Source of the DNA: Sinorhizobium medicae
GTDB lineage: Bacteria > Pseudomonadota > Alphaproteobacteria > Rhizobiales > Rhizobiaceae
Assembly (NCBI RefSeq): GCF_007827695.1
Contig: NZ_VITA01000006.1
Location: 1 to 64,000 of the forward strand
Direction of reading: 5' to 3'
Length of the DNA stretch: 64,000 nt
Position 1 is the stretch's first letter, and each line of letters begins with the position of its first letter. Positions 26,624 through 35,721 of the stretch are shown in pieces. Under the pieces are notes generated by a model. That model was not told the DNA's origin. It saw nothing but the letters and a program-made list of their open reading frames with translations, and made no database searches. A program made the translations under genes and the position numbers.

Positions 26624-27394
26624 GTGTATCTCGAACGCTTCAAGCTTGACGGCGAACTGGCAGTCGTCACCGGAGGAGGGCGCGGCATCGGACTTGCAAG
26701 CGCCGATGCGCTCGGCGAAGCCGGTGCGCGTCTTGCCCTTATCGAGCGCGATCCGGACCTCCTCGAGGAGGCACGCGCCGTCCTTCAGGACAAGGGCTAC
26801 GACGTCTCGGTGCACGAGGGCGACGTTACCGACGCCGCGCGGATGCAGGCAATTGCGGACGAACTGGCGGCGAAAGGCGGCGCCTCCATCCTCGTCAACA
26901 ATGCCGGCATCGCGCTCAGTGATATCCCTGCCGAGAACATGGAGGACGAACGCTGGCTCAAGGTCATCGACGTCAACCTGAACGGGGTCTACTGGTGCAG
27001 CCGTGCTTTCGGCCGGCACATGCTGTCGATGGGCCGAGGCTCCATCGTCAATGTCGGCTCCATGTCCGGTTTCATCGTCAATCGGCCGCAGCCGCAGGCT
27101 CATTACAACGCCTCGAAGGCAGCGGTCCATCAACTGACCCGCTCGCTCGCCGCTGAATGGGCGTCGCGCGGCGTACGGGTCAACGCGGTCGCGCCCACCT
27201 ACATCGAAACACCGCTCAACGCGCTGGTCGAGAACGACAGGCCGATGCTCGACCGCTGGCTCGATTCAACGCCGATGGCGCGCATGGGCAAGGACCACGA
27301 GGTCGCAAGCGTGATCCTCTTCCTGTCCTCTCAGGCGGCAAGCCTGATGACCGGATCGGTCGTACTCGTGGATGGAGGATACACGCTCTGGTGA
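26624..27394 (+). CDS. polyol dehydrogenase, classical SDR (galactitol/arabinitol-dehydrogenase type)
   Basis: A 256-residue NAD-dependent short-chain dehydrogenase: VVTGGGRGIGLA (cofactor glycine motif), NNAGIA, VGSMSGFIVNRPQPQAHYNASKAA (Ser, Tyr and Lys) and the ending VLVDGGYTLW. The SMSG-IVNRPQ block is shared with Rhodobacter-type galactitol dehydrogenase. GTG 26624 is the start, with AGGGGG 5 bases before it. It opens the operon with the ribose-type ABC transporter, and the xylulokinase and transketolase genes lie just beyond the regulator. Oxidation of xylitol or D-arabinitol to D-xylulose is the best guess. Confidence 0.85.
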   Translation: MYLERFKLDGELAVVTGGGRGIGLASADALGEAGARLALIERDPDLLEEARAVLQDKGYDVSVHEGDVTDAARMQAIADELAAKGGASILVNNAGIALSDIPAENMEDERWLKVIDVNLNGVYWCSRAFGRHMLSMGRGSIVNVGSMSGFIVNRPQPQAHYNASKAAVHQLTRSLAAEWASRGVRVNAVAPTYIETPLNALVENDRPMLDRWLDSTPMARMGKDHEVASVILFLSSQAASLMTGSVVLVDGGYTLW

Positions 27395-27471
27395 CCGTAT
27401 CCCGCACCGGGTGCGCACTTCGTCGTGTTTTCCGAACCTAAGAAAAGCAGTCAATAAAAGGAGGAGTTGCA

Positions 27472-28437
27472 ATGTCCCGCATCAAAACACTTTTGGCAGG
27501 GTCCGTCGCCCTGTTCTGCCTGACCTCTGCCGCCATGGCCGAGGACTGCAAGGTGGGCCTTACCATGCCCTCGCTGAACGCCCCCTATTTCGCCGCGCAG
27601 GTCGCTGCCGTCGAGAAGGCCGCGAAGGACAAGGGATGCGAAATCACCACGGCCGACAGCCAGAATGACTTCTCCAAGCAGATCAACGATGTCGAGGATA
27701 TGATCGCCAAGGGGATCGACATCCTCATACTCAACCCGCGTGACCAGGAGGCGCTCGTTCCGGTAGCCAACGCGGCAACCGCGGCCGGCGTGAAGGTCGT
27801 CGTGATGGACTCCACGCTGAATCCGAAGGCCAACGCCGTCACCCAGGTCCGTTCGTCGAACGATGAGAACGGCCGCCTCGTCGGCGACTGGATCGCCAAG
27901 AAGATGAAGGGCAAGCCGATCAAGATGCTGCTTCTCTCGGGCAATCAGGGCAATCCCGGTGGTCTCGAGCGCCGCATGGGCGTCATCAAGGGTATCGTCG
28001 AGGGCCAACTCGTCAACGAAGGCGCCGTCAACCTGCAGATTCTCGGCCAGGGCTGGGGGGATTGGTCGACGGATGGGGGCCTGAAGGCCGCCGAAGACCT
28101 GTTCCAGGCCCATCCGGATGCCAACCTCGTCGTCGGCGAGAACGACTCCATGGTTCTTGGCGCGGTACAGGCAGCCAAGGCCGCCGGCCTCGAGGGCATC
28201 CTGTTCGCTGCGGCGGCCGACGGTCAGCGCGAGGCGCTCGAGATGATCAAGGAAGGGAGCTACGGCGCGACGGGCCTGAACGATCCGGACCTGGTCGGGC
28301 GCACCGCCTTCGACATCGGCTATAAGGCTTTCAAGGGCGAGCTTCCGGAGGACTTTCCGAAGCTCTACCTGACGCCGGCGGACGTCATCGCTCAGGAAAA
28401 CGTGGACAAATACCACAACCCGCAATCAGTCTTCTGA
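27472..28437 (+). CDS. sugar/polyol ABC transporter, periplasmic binding protein (RbsB family)
   Basis: A 321-residue type-I periplasmic binding protein with signal peptide MSRIKTLLAGSVALFCLTSAAMA. Mature landmarks: VGLTMPSLNAPYFAAQVAAVEKAAK, DSQNDFSKQINDVEDMIAKGIDILILNP, SSNDENGRLVGDWIAKKM and VGENDSMVLGAVQAAKAAG. AGGAGGAG lies 5 bases before the ATG. Supplies a small polyol or sugar to the 28507-31001 ATPase and permease. An intercistronic hairpin follows its stop. Confidence 0.92.
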   Translation: MSRIKTLLAGSVALFCLTSAAMAEDCKVGLTMPSLNAPYFAAQVAAVEKAAKDKGCEITTADSQNDFSKQINDVEDMIAKGIDILILNPRDQEALVPVANAATAAGVKVVVMDSTLNPKANAVTQVRSSNDENGRLVGDWIAKKMKGKPIKMLLLSGNQGNPGGLERRMGVIKGIVEGQLVNEGAVNLQILGQGWGDWSTDGGLKAAEDLFQAHPDANLVVGENDSMVLGAVQAAKAAGLEGILFAAAADGQREALEMIKEGSYGATGLNDPDLVGRTAFDIGYKAFKGELPEDFPKLYLTPADVIAQENVDKYHNPQSVF

Positions 28438-28470
28438 CCATATCCGTTTTCCGCTCACATCGAACAAAGG

Positions 28471-28492
28471 ATGCACCGGTTTTCCGGTGCAT
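28471..28492 (+). promoter_or_regulatory. intercistronic hairpin after binding-protein gene
   Basis: Perfect 9-bp stem ATGCACCGG/CCGGTGCAT with a TTTT loop, between the binding-protein stop (28437) and the ATPase start (28507). There is no T tract. Such hairpins commonly stabilise the upstream mRNA so that binding protein is made in excess. Confidence 0.6.
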
Positions 28493-28506
28493 TCTCTGGA
28501 ACCCCA

Positions 28507-30012
28507 ATGACCGAACTTGTCAGCCTATCCGGTATCCGGAAGAATTATGCCGGCGTCCAAGCCCTGAAGGGCGTGGACTTCGATCTGAAGGCCGGCGAAG
28601 TGCATGCGCTGATCGGAGAAAATGGCGCGGGCAAATCCACGCTGATGCGCGTGCTCGGCGGCGAGACGGCACCGACCTCCGGCACGGTCAGGCTCTACGG
28701 CAGGACAGTGCAGTTCTCCGGTCCGCGGGATGCGACGCGCCGAGGCATTTCGCTGATCCATCAGGAACTGGCTTTGGCGCCCGATCTGACGGTTGCCGAG
28801 AATATCTTTCTGGGGCGTCTGCCGCGCATCATCAACCACCGCCGGCTGCGCAAGGCGGCGAGCGAAATCCTCGGCCGTCTCGGCTTCGCGATCGACCCCG
28901 CCATTCAGGCCGGGCGGCTTACGGTCGCCCACCAGCAAGTCGTCGAGATCGCCAAGGCGCTTTCCAACAACGCGCGCATCATCGTCTTCGACGAGCCGAC
29001 TGCGGTTCTTGCAAACAGCGATGCCGAGCGGCTGCTTGCCATCATCCGCGAACTGCGGGCGGGCGGCACCGGCGTGGTCTACATTTCTCACCGCCTCAAC
29101 GAGGTCTTCGAGCTTTCCGACCGCATCACGATCATGAAGGACGGCGCGCATGTCGAAACGCGGCAAACTTCCGCCGCCGATGTCGACGAGGTGATAGCAA
29201 GCATGGTCGGACGCCGTATGTCGACGCTCTTTCCGCCCAGGGACGGCCGCGCGCCGGGCAGGGTAGTCGTAGAGGTTCGCAACATATCGCGCGGTCAGAA
29301 AGTCCGCGACGTCAGTTTCTCGGTCCGCGCGGGGGAAGTCGTCGGTCTCGGCGGACTTGTCGGCTCGGGCCGCACGGAAGTCGCCCGTCTCGTTTTCGGC
29401 GCCGACAGAATGGATGCCGGCACGGTGGAGCTGAACGGCAAGCCGCTCCACCTTTCCTCTCCGCGCAAGGCCGTTCGGGCGCGCATCGGCCTCGTTCCGG
29501 AAGATCGTAAGGAACATGGCGTCATTCTCGACTCGCCGATCCGTATCAACACGACGCTCGCCAAGATGCGAAGCGTGGCCCGCTTCGGCTTCCTCGACGT
29601 GGACAAGGAGCGGCGGGTCGCCGCCTCACTCGGGGCGGAAATGCACCTCAAGGCGGAAAGCGTCGATGCGGCGGTCTCGAGTCTGTCGGGCGGCAACCAG
29701 CAGAAGGTCGCCCTTGCCAAATGGTTCCACGCCGATTGCGACCTGCTCATTCTTGATGAGCCGACGCGCGGTGTCGATGTGGGAGCGAAAGGCGAAATCT
29801 ATACTTTGATCAACGATCTGGCTAGGGCCGGAAAGGCGGTCCTCGTCATTTCGTCCGAACATCAGGAACTGTTCGGATTGTGCGACCGCATTCTCGTCAT
29901 GGCGGAGGGGGCGGTTGCTGGCGAACTCACCGAAAGCGAGTTCACGGAGCAGCACTTGCTGACGCTGGCGATGACCGGGTCGACCAGGGAAAGGGATAAC
30001 GCAAGCCAATGA
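28507..30012 (+). CDS. sugar/polyol ABC transporter, double ATP-binding protein (RbsA family)
   Basis: A 501-residue protein with two nucleotide-binding domains. Domain 1 has GENGAGKST, LTVAHQQVVEIAKAL and IIVFDEPTAVL. Domain 2 has the degenerate Walker A GLVGSGRTE typical of the family, plus LSGGNQQKVALAKW and LLILDEPTRGVDVG. ATG 28507 is chosen because the homologous domain starts MTELVSLSGI. It energises the permease whose gene overlaps its end by four bases. Confidence 0.93.
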   Translation: MTELVSLSGIRKNYAGVQALKGVDFDLKAGEVHALIGENGAGKSTLMRVLGGETAPTSGTVRLYGRTVQFSGPRDATRRGISLIHQELALAPDLTVAENIFLGRLPRIINHRRLRKAASEILGRLGFAIDPAIQAGRLTVAHQQVVEIAKALSNNARIIVFDEPTAVLANSDAERLLAIIRELRAGGTGVVYISHRLNEVFELSDRITIMKDGAHVETRQTSAADVDEVIASMVGRRMSTLFPPRDGRAPGRVVVEVRNISRGQKVRDVSFSVRAGEVVGLGGLVGSGRTEVARLVFGADRMDAGTVELNGKPLHLSSPRKAVRARIGLVPEDRKEHGVILDSPIRINTTLAKMRSVARFGFLDVDKERRVAASLGAEMHLKAESVDAAVSSLSGGNQQKVALAKWFHADCDLLILDEPTRGVDVGAKGEIYTLINDLARAGKAVLVISSEHQELFGLCDRILVMAEGAVAGELTESEFTEQHLLTLAMTGSTRERDNASQ

Positions 30013-31001
30013 GCACTACGTCCGAAAGCGCAGCCGCGCCGTCACCGTTCACGCCCCGTATTCTGGAGGCGGTCCGCCACTACGGTACGCTCGGCATCTT
30101 CCTGGTCTTGGTACTGGTCGCCTCGCTCTGGTCTGATGCATTCCTGACGGAGCGCAACCTGATGAACGTGGTGCGCCAGGTCGCCTCCGGTGCCGGCATC
30201 ATGGCCATCGGAATGCTCTTCGTCGTGCTTACCCGCGGCATAGACCTCTCGGTGGGTTCCATCGCCGCCGTTGGATCGGTGCTCTGCGCCCATCTCGTGG
30301 CAGTACAGGGCTACGGCGTTCCGATGGCGATCCTGCTCGTGATCGTGAGCGGGGCAGCCTGCGGCGTGGTCACCGGCTTCTTCGTCGCCTATATGCGGCT
30401 GCCGTCTTTTGTCATCTCGCTGGCGATGATGGCGATCGCCCGCGGCATCTCGCTGATCATCAGTGCGGGTCGCCCCATCACCATGGGTTCGCCCGGCGCG
30501 CCGCTCGTCGATTTCGGCAGCGGCTTCCTTTTCGGCATTCCGCAGCCGGCGATCCTGATGCTGGCCATCTATGCCGTGGGGGGCGTGGTGCTGGCCTATA
30601 CGAGCTTCGGCCGCATCGTCACCGCCATCGGCTCCAACGAGGAGGCGGTTCGGCTCTCCGGCGTGCCGGTCGAGCGTTATGTGTTGTCCGTCTACGTCAT
30701 CAGCGGCGCGCTCGCGGCGGTCGCCGGCATAGTCGCCGCGGGACGCACGGGCATAGGCACGCCGCAGGTCGGTGTCGGCGCGGAACTTGACGTCATCGCG
30801 GCCGTGGTCATCGGCGGGGCCAGCCTCATGGGCGGGCGCGGCGGCATGTTCAACACGCTGCTCGGCGCGCTGATCCTCGGCATCATTACCAACATCATGA
30901 ATCTTGCCGGCGTACCGGGATATCACCAGAACGTCTATCTCGGCCTGATCATCATCCTGGCGATGCTCATACAGTTCGTCACCGCTCGGTCACGACGTTA
31001 G
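30009..31001 (+). CDS. sugar/polyol ABC transporter, permease (RbsC family)
   Basis: A 330-residue permease with eight to ten membrane segments. Family landmarks are GMLFVVLTRGIDLSVGSIAAVGSV, LPSFVISLAMMAIARGISLII and the cytoplasmic loop AIGSNEEAVRLSGVPVERY, plus VVIGGASLMGGRGGMFNTLLGALILG. Overlaps the ATPase gene by four bases (ATGA). Followed by repeat R4 and the convergent SDR. Confidence 0.93.
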   Translation: MSTTSESAAAPSPFTPRILEAVRHYGTLGIFLVLVLVASLWSDAFLTERNLMNVVRQVASGAGIMAIGMLFVVLTRGIDLSVGSIAAVGSVLCAHLVAVQGYGVPMAILLVIVSGAACGVVTGFFVAYMRLPSFVISLAMMAIARGISLIISAGRPITMGSPGAPLVDFGSGFLFGIPQPAILMLAIYAVGGVVLAYTSFGRIVTAIGSNEEAVRLSGVPVERYVLSVYVISGALAAVAGIVAAGRTGIGTPQVGVGAELDVIAAVVIGGASLMGGRGGMFNTLLGALILGIITNIMNLAGVPGYHQNVYLGLIIILAMLIQFVTARSRR

Positions 31002-31092
31002 ATCACAATGCGTTAGTTCGGATCGACCTAACAATCTAAGTCAAAGCGGAATGCGGGCAGAAAGCCGTGTAGGGTTTCCGCCCGCATTCCGC
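31001..31092. repeat. intergenic repeat R4 (degenerate A, complete B module)
   Basis: A weak module A (GATCACAATGCGTTAGTTCG...CGACCTAACAATCT) is followed by a strong module B pairing GCGGAATGCGGG (31046) with CCCGCATTCCGC (31081-31092). It lies between the convergent permease and SDR genes, a likely two-way terminator. Confidence 0.8.
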
Positions 31093-31105
31093 GAAAGCCG
31101 ATGTC

Positions 31106-31864
31106 TCAGAAGCTGCCGACCACGAAACCGCCATCGACCGGCAGGTCGGCGCCGGTAATGAATTCCGCGGCCGGCGAGGCCAGGAAGAGCGCGGTTCCAA
31201 CAAGGTCATCCACCGTACCCCAGCGCTTGAGCGCTGAACGCTGGGCGATTTTCTCGGCCGGCACCGGGTCGGTCCACAGACCCCTGGTCATGTCCGTCTT
31301 GTGATAGCCGGGAGAGATGGCGTTGACGCGGATGCCATCCGGGCCGAAGGCGTGGGCGAGATGGCGAGTGAGGCCGAGCACGCCCGATTTGCTGGCGCCA
31401 TAGGCCGGCACGAGCGGATCGCTGACATAGCTCAGCATGGAGGCGGTGTTGAGGATGACGCCGCGCGAGGCTTTCAGGAGCGGCAGGACGGCCATGGCGA
31501 AGCGCATCTGGCTGTTCAGGTTGACGTCCATCACCTCCATGTAGGTCGCGTCCTCGAATTCCGCCTCGGGCCGGGCGATGCCTGCGCCGTTGATGAGAAC
31601 GTCGAGCTTGCCGAGAGTCTTGGCGAATGCGTTGATCATTTCCGGATCGCGCACGTCGACGCGCTCGAAGCGGATGCCCTTGTTTTCCGGATCGGCCGCG
31701 GCGGCCTTGAGCTTGGATTCAGAGCTGCCCAGCGCGATGACCGTGCCGCCGAGCCGGGCAAAACCCTGCGCGATGGCAAGGCCGATGCCGGACGAACCGC
31801 CGGTAATCAGAATATCCCTGCCGGCAAACAGGTCTGGACGAAACGTATCGATGATCTCTTTCAT
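31106..31864 (-). CDS. short-chain dehydrogenase (classical SDR)
   Basis: A 252-residue oxidoreductase: ITGGSSGIGLAIA, NGAGIAR, LNTASMLSYVSDPLVPAYGASKSG (Ser, Tyr, Lys) and the ending LPVDGGFVVGSF. ATG 31864 is chosen because AGGAGG lies 7 bases before it. Last gene of the rpiR-deoC-kinase-kinase-SDR operon. The NTASMLS and LVP-Y-ASK blocks also occur in the SDR at 54317, suggesting the two are paralogues. Sugar-alcohol or keto-sugar interconversion is the likely role. Confidence 0.85.
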   Translation of the reverse strand: MKEIIDTFRPDLFAGRDILITGGSSGIGLAIAQGFARLGGTVIALGSSESKLKAAAADPENKGIRFERVDVRDPEMINAFAKTLGKLDVLINGAGIARPEAEFEDATYMEVMDVNLNSQMRFAMAVLPLLKASRGVILNTASMLSYVSDPLVPAYGASKSGVLGLTRHLAHAFGPDGIRVNAISPGYHKTDMTRGLWTDPVPAEKIAQRSALKRWGTVDDLVGTALFLASPAAEFITGADLPVDGGFVVGSF

Positions 31865-31894
31865 GAATTCCTCCTCAGGCATGATCGTCGTGGT

Positions 31895-33424
31895 TCAGGT
31901 CCCGGCGCTGGCTTGGCGAATCCGGGCGGAAAGCGCATCCATGTCGTCATAGAGCGCCGTGCTGTGATGGTAGAGCCGGTCGAAAACCGGCTGGACATGG
32001 CCGTAGATTTCGGCCCAGGCCGAGTCCGGGGCGATTTCGTCCGCATAGCGGACATAGGCATCCGCAGCTTCCTCCGGGCGGGAGAAGCGGCCGGTCGCGG
32101 TCGCCGCCATGGCGGCGCAGCCCATGAGCCCGCATTCGGGCTCGCGCGGCACCAGAACCGGTGTATTGAAGACGCTTGCTTTGATCTTCAGCCAAAGCTT
32201 CGTGCGGGCGCCACCTCCGGCCGCGATCATACGCTCCAGGCGCTTGCCGGAGCTGTGCTCCATGATGCGGATATGGCGTGCCATGGCGAAGGCGATGCCT
32301 TCGAGGATGGCCCGGTGCAGATGTTCCATGCCGTGCCCCGCGCCGAGACCGAAAAATTGCGCCCGTGAATTGCGGTGCCGGCCCAGCCGCTCACCGGTGA
32401 GAAACGGCATGAACAGCAGGGCATCGCAGCCGGGCGGCGCTTCTTCCGCGCGCGCGACGATGTCTCCGTAGCTCAGCGCGCCGTCATGAAAGGCGCGCCG
32501 GGCCCAGCGCATGCCGTCGCCTCCCGTCTCGAGAAGGACGAAGGGTGCCCAGTTGCCTTCAATGGTCGCGACGTTGGAAATTTCCGGATCCAGCAAGGGC
32601 TTTTCGGCAATCATCGTAACGATGGCACCTGTGCCGGTGCTGTCCGAACCCATGCCGGGCCGGCAGGCGCCCGAGCCGAGCAGCGCCACCGGATAATCGG
32701 CCCCGCCGACCATGACCGGCGTGCCGGCGCTCAATCCCGTCGCCTGGGCCGCCTGTTCCGTGATGCGGCCGATTATGTCCAGCGGATTGCGGATGGGCGG
32801 GAGGAGACGGGCATCAAGCCCCATGCGCTCGATCATCGCCGGCGACCAGGCGAAGTTTGCGGGGTTCATCAGGAAACTGCAAGAGGCGTCGCCCGTATCC
32901 ATCGCGATCTCGCCCGTCAGCCGGAAGTTGATGTAGTCCTTCGGCATCATGGCGACTGCACTGCGCCGGTAGGCCTCAGGGTCGGCATCGCGCACCCATT
33001 GCAGTTTGAATCCCGGCCAGGCCGGCGTCGGCGTGTTGCCGCTTTCGCGGAGATAGCTGTCGGGCGCGTTTCCGGCCTCGAAACGGCGCACGAGGTCCAG
33101 CGTACGCTTGTCGTTCCAGAGCGGCGCCGTGTCACGCGTCAACTGCCCGCTGTCGTCGAGCAGGACAAGGCCGTGCATCTGGCCGCAAACGGCGATCATG
33201 GAGATGCGTTCGCGCGCGCCTTCCGTCTTGTCGAGCACGCTGCGTATGGCAAGGCAGGCGCCCTCCCACCAATCGAGCGGCCGCTGCTCCGCCCAGCCGA
33301 ACTGCGGCACGATCTGGTCGTGCTCGCGCGCTGCGATTTCGACGATCTTTCCTCTGACATCGATGAGCGCCGCCCGGACGCTGCCGGTGCCGACGTCGAT
33401 TGCGAGAAAGAGTTCCCCGGTCAT
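31895..33424 (-). CDS. FGGY-family carbohydrate kinase, xylulokinase-like
   Basis: A 509-residue kinase. N-terminal phosphate motif AIDVGTGSVRAALID, substrate loop CGQMHGLVLLD (as in xylulokinases), catalytic aspartate in GGADYPVALL, and C-terminal MIAAGGGARTKLWLKIKASVF. It overlaps the next kinase gene by four bases. In an operon with DeoC, a ketose or deoxyketose substrate is more likely than glycerol. Different in sequence from both other FGGY kinases in the window. Confidence 0.85.
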   Translation of the reverse strand: MTGELFLAIDVGTGSVRAALIDVRGKIVEIAAREHDQIVPQFGWAEQRPLDWWEGACLAIRSVLDKTEGARERISMIAVCGQMHGLVLLDDSGQLTRDTAPLWNDKRTLDLVRRFEAGNAPDSYLRESGNTPTPAWPGFKLQWVRDADPEAYRRSAVAMMPKDYINFRLTGEIAMDTGDASCSFLMNPANFAWSPAMIERMGLDARLLPPIRNPLDIIGRITEQAAQATGLSAGTPVMVGGADYPVALLGSGACRPGMGSDSTGTGAIVTMIAEKPLLDPEISNVATIEGNWAPFVLLETGGDGMRWARRAFHDGALSYGDIVARAEEAPPGCDALLFMPFLTGERLGRHRNSRAQFFGLGAGHGMEHLHRAILEGIAFAMARHIRIMEHSSGKRLERMIAAGGGARTKLWLKIKASVFNTPVLVPREPECGLMGCAAMAATATGRFSRPEEAADAYVRYADEIAPDSAWAEIYGHVQPVFDRLYHHSTALYDDMDALSARIRQASAGT

Positions 33425-34968
33425 GTTGCGGCCTCCCTCAAGGTAACGAGTGCGCCGGACAGCTCGCGTTGCTGCTCAGCGGCAATGCGATAGGCAGCAA
33501 GTGCGGCCCGATAGACCGCGCGCGCTTCCGGCGCGGGTTCATTGCGTCCCTCTGCGACGTGCAGCACCCGGATCGGCAGGAAATCCTGCCACAGGCCCAT
33601 GCCGACGAAGGCCAGTGCCGCGGCGCCGAGGGCGGCCGCCTGCTGATCGATCCCTGTCTTGACGATCGTGCAGTCGAAGACATCGGCGAAAACCTGCCGC
33701 CAGAATGGGCTGCGCGCGCCGCCACCGACGATGATCATTTCCGGGCCGATCGGCGTCATGCGGCGCAGCTCGTCCAATGCGACGCGAAGCCCGAGGGCCA
33801 CACCTTCGAGCGTCGCGCGGAATATATCCGCTCGGCCATGCTGCAGATCGAGGCCGACGAAGCCGCCGCGCACGGCTGGGCCGCCTTCGAAGCTGGTGCC
33901 GCCGCCGAGCGTCGGCACGAACATCAGCCCGCGCGCGCCCGCCGGAGCCTCGCCGGCAAGCTGGAACAGCGCGTCATGAACGTCGAGACCGGAGGCTCTG
34001 GCCGCCTGCTTGACGTCCGGCAGCAACGTGTCGGCAACCCAGTTCACGCTGGTGCCGGAGGAGAAGATTGACGTCGCCGAAATAAACTTGCCGGGCGCCA
34101 CATGGGCGAAAACGAAGGGACGGACCCGGTCGTCGAGCAGCGGCTGCGAAGCGGAAACGGTGATCCAGCTCGACGAGCCCATCGAGGCATAGGCATCGCC
34201 TTCCAGGAAGGTGCGGCCGCCGAGCGCCATGCAACTGTTGTCCACGCCACCGGCTACGACCTTCACCCTTCGAGGGAGACCGAGACTGTCAGCGATCTCG
34301 GGAAGGATCTCGCCGATGATATCGGTGGAGGCGACGATCGGCGCAAACAGGCCCGCGCTCAGTCCCGCTGCTTCGATCAGGTCGGGTGCATAACTCCCGG
34401 CCCGGAGATCGTATACGCCGGTGCCCGAGGCATAGGACGGATCGGTGGCGATGCGGCCCGTCAGCCGCAGATTGATGTAATCCTTAGTGCCGATGATCGT
34501 CCGTGTCCGCACGAAGATGTCGGGCGCGTTCCGGCGCAGCCACATCGCCTTGAACACCGTGTAAAGCGGGGCCGGAAAGCCGTTGCCGGTTTTCCTGTAC
34601 CAGCCGTCCGGGTCGACCCGCGTGAAGAAATCCTCCGATTCTGCGACGGCCCGCCCGTCGGACCAGATCGGAACGGATTCCTGCAGCAATACGCCGTCTT
34701 CGTCGAGTGGAAGGCAGCCGAGGCTGTGACCGGAAATGGCGACGGCGCGGATCTCGTCGGCCAGCACCGCTGGGTTGCCGAGCAGGGTTCGCAGACTGGC
34801 GCAAACCGCGTCCCACCAGTCTTCGGGGCGCTGCTCGTGATAGGAGGATGAAGGATAAAAGGTTCGATAGGAGACGACCTCTTCCGCAAGGCAGACCCCG
34901 TCCGGACGGAAGATCGCCGCCTTGACGCCTCCGGTTCCGAGGTCGAATGCTGCAACAGTGTCGCCCAT
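33421..34968 (-). CDS. FGGY-family carbohydrate kinase, non-xylulokinase type
   Basis: A 515-residue kinase with AAFDLGTGGVKAAIF, YHEQRPEDWWDAV, catalytic aspartate in AGGVDNSCMALGG, and MIIVGGGARSPFWRQVFADVF. The loop that reads GQMHG in xylulokinases is GHSLGCLPLDE here, so the substrate is probably different. It lies four bases after the DeoC gene and overlaps the second kinase gene. Two kinases back to back suggest either two sugars or a subunit pair. Confidence 0.85.
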   Translation of the reverse strand: MGDTVAAFDLGTGGVKAAIFRPDGVCLAEEVVSYRTFYPSSSYHEQRPEDWWDAVCASLRTLLGNPAVLADEIRAVAISGHSLGCLPLDEDGVLLQESVPIWSDGRAVAESEDFFTRVDPDGWYRKTGNGFPAPLYTVFKAMWLRRNAPDIFVRTRTIIGTKDYINLRLTGRIATDPSYASGTGVYDLRAGSYAPDLIEAAGLSAGLFAPIVASTDIIGEILPEIADSLGLPRRVKVVAGGVDNSCMALGGRTFLEGDAYASMGSSSWITVSASQPLLDDRVRPFVFAHVAPGKFISATSIFSSGTSVNWVADTLLPDVKQAARASGLDVHDALFQLAGEAPAGARGLMFVPTLGGGTSFEGGPAVRGGFVGLDLQHGRADIFRATLEGVALGLRVALDELRRMTPIGPEMIIVGGGARSPFWRQVFADVFDCTIVKTGIDQQAAALGAAALAFVGMGLWQDFLPIRVLHVAEGRNEPAPEARAVYRAALAAYRIAAEQQRELSGALVTLREAAT

Positions 34969-34972
34969 GGCG

Positions 34973-35719
34973 TCAATCCGCCTTGCCGGCTATATCGAGG
35001 CGGCTGCCGGGCAGGGCGGCGCATTGGCGCACGAGGTCGACGGCGACCTGCGTATTGATGCCGAAGCGGGTTACCCCCAGCCGCAACATTTCGGCGATGG
35101 CGTCTAGTGAACGGATGCCGCCGGCGGCCTTGATCTCCACCGCGCCCTCGACAGTGACGGCGATGAGCTTCAGCCTCTCCAACGTCGTGGCGCTCGGCGT
35201 CCAGCCGGTGCCGGTCTTCACGAAGGCAGCTCCGCTTTCGGCAACGATGGCAGAAGCCGTGCGGATCTCCTCGTCCGTGAGATGGGCGAGCTCCAAAATG
35301 ACCTTGAGCGGCACCGGGGCGATCGCCTCCACGACGGCGCGGATCTCGCTCCGGACATAGCCGATGTCGCCGGATTTGAGGCGGCCGACATTGATCATCA
35401 TGTCGAGTTCCTGGGCTCCGCCTTCGGCAAGCTCCGAGGCCTCTGCGATCTTCATGCGGGTTGTGTGCCCGCCCGAGGGGAAGCCCACCGGTCCGCCGAC
35501 GAGCGTCGGGCCGCCCGGGGGTACGAGGCTTCGCAGCAGCGGCACGAAATTCGGCAACGCATGCGCGGCGATGAACCCCTCTGCAACCGCGATTTCCGCC
35601 AGCTCCCGAACGTCCGCTTCCGTGTGGAAGGCCTGGACGGCGCTGATATCGATCAGGGCGGCGAGGTCGCGGGGAGCGAGCGATGCCGGCGGTTTGGAGC
35701 GGTGGCGATTGTCGTTCAT
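34973..35719 (-). CDS. deoC: deoxyribose-phosphate aldolase-like (DeoC)
   Basis: A 248-residue class I aldolase of the DeoC/FbaB fold. The Schiff-base lysine is in AAFVKTGTGW, the second lysine in IKAAGGIRSLD, and the acidic residue in QELDMMINVG. Normal reaction: 2-deoxy-D-ribose 5-phosphate to acetaldehyde and glyceraldehyde 3-phosphate. No thymidine phosphorylase or phosphopentomutase is near. With two sugar kinases and an SDR the substrate is more likely a phosphorylated deoxy- or keto-sugar made in this operon. Two bases after the rpiR stop. Confidence 0.88.
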   Translation of the reverse strand: MNDNRHRSKPPASLAPRDLAALIDISAVQAFHTEADVRELAEIAVAEGFIAAHALPNFVPLLRSLVPPGGPTLVGGPVGFPSGGHTTRMKIAEASELAEGGAQELDMMINVGRLKSGDIGYVRSEIRAVVEAIAPVPLKVILELAHLTDEEIRTASAIVAESGAAFVKTGTGWTPSATTLERLKLIAVTVEGAVEIKAAGGIRSLDAIAEMLRLGVTRFGINTQVAVDLVRQCAALPGSRLDIAGKAD

Positions 35720-35721
35720 CT

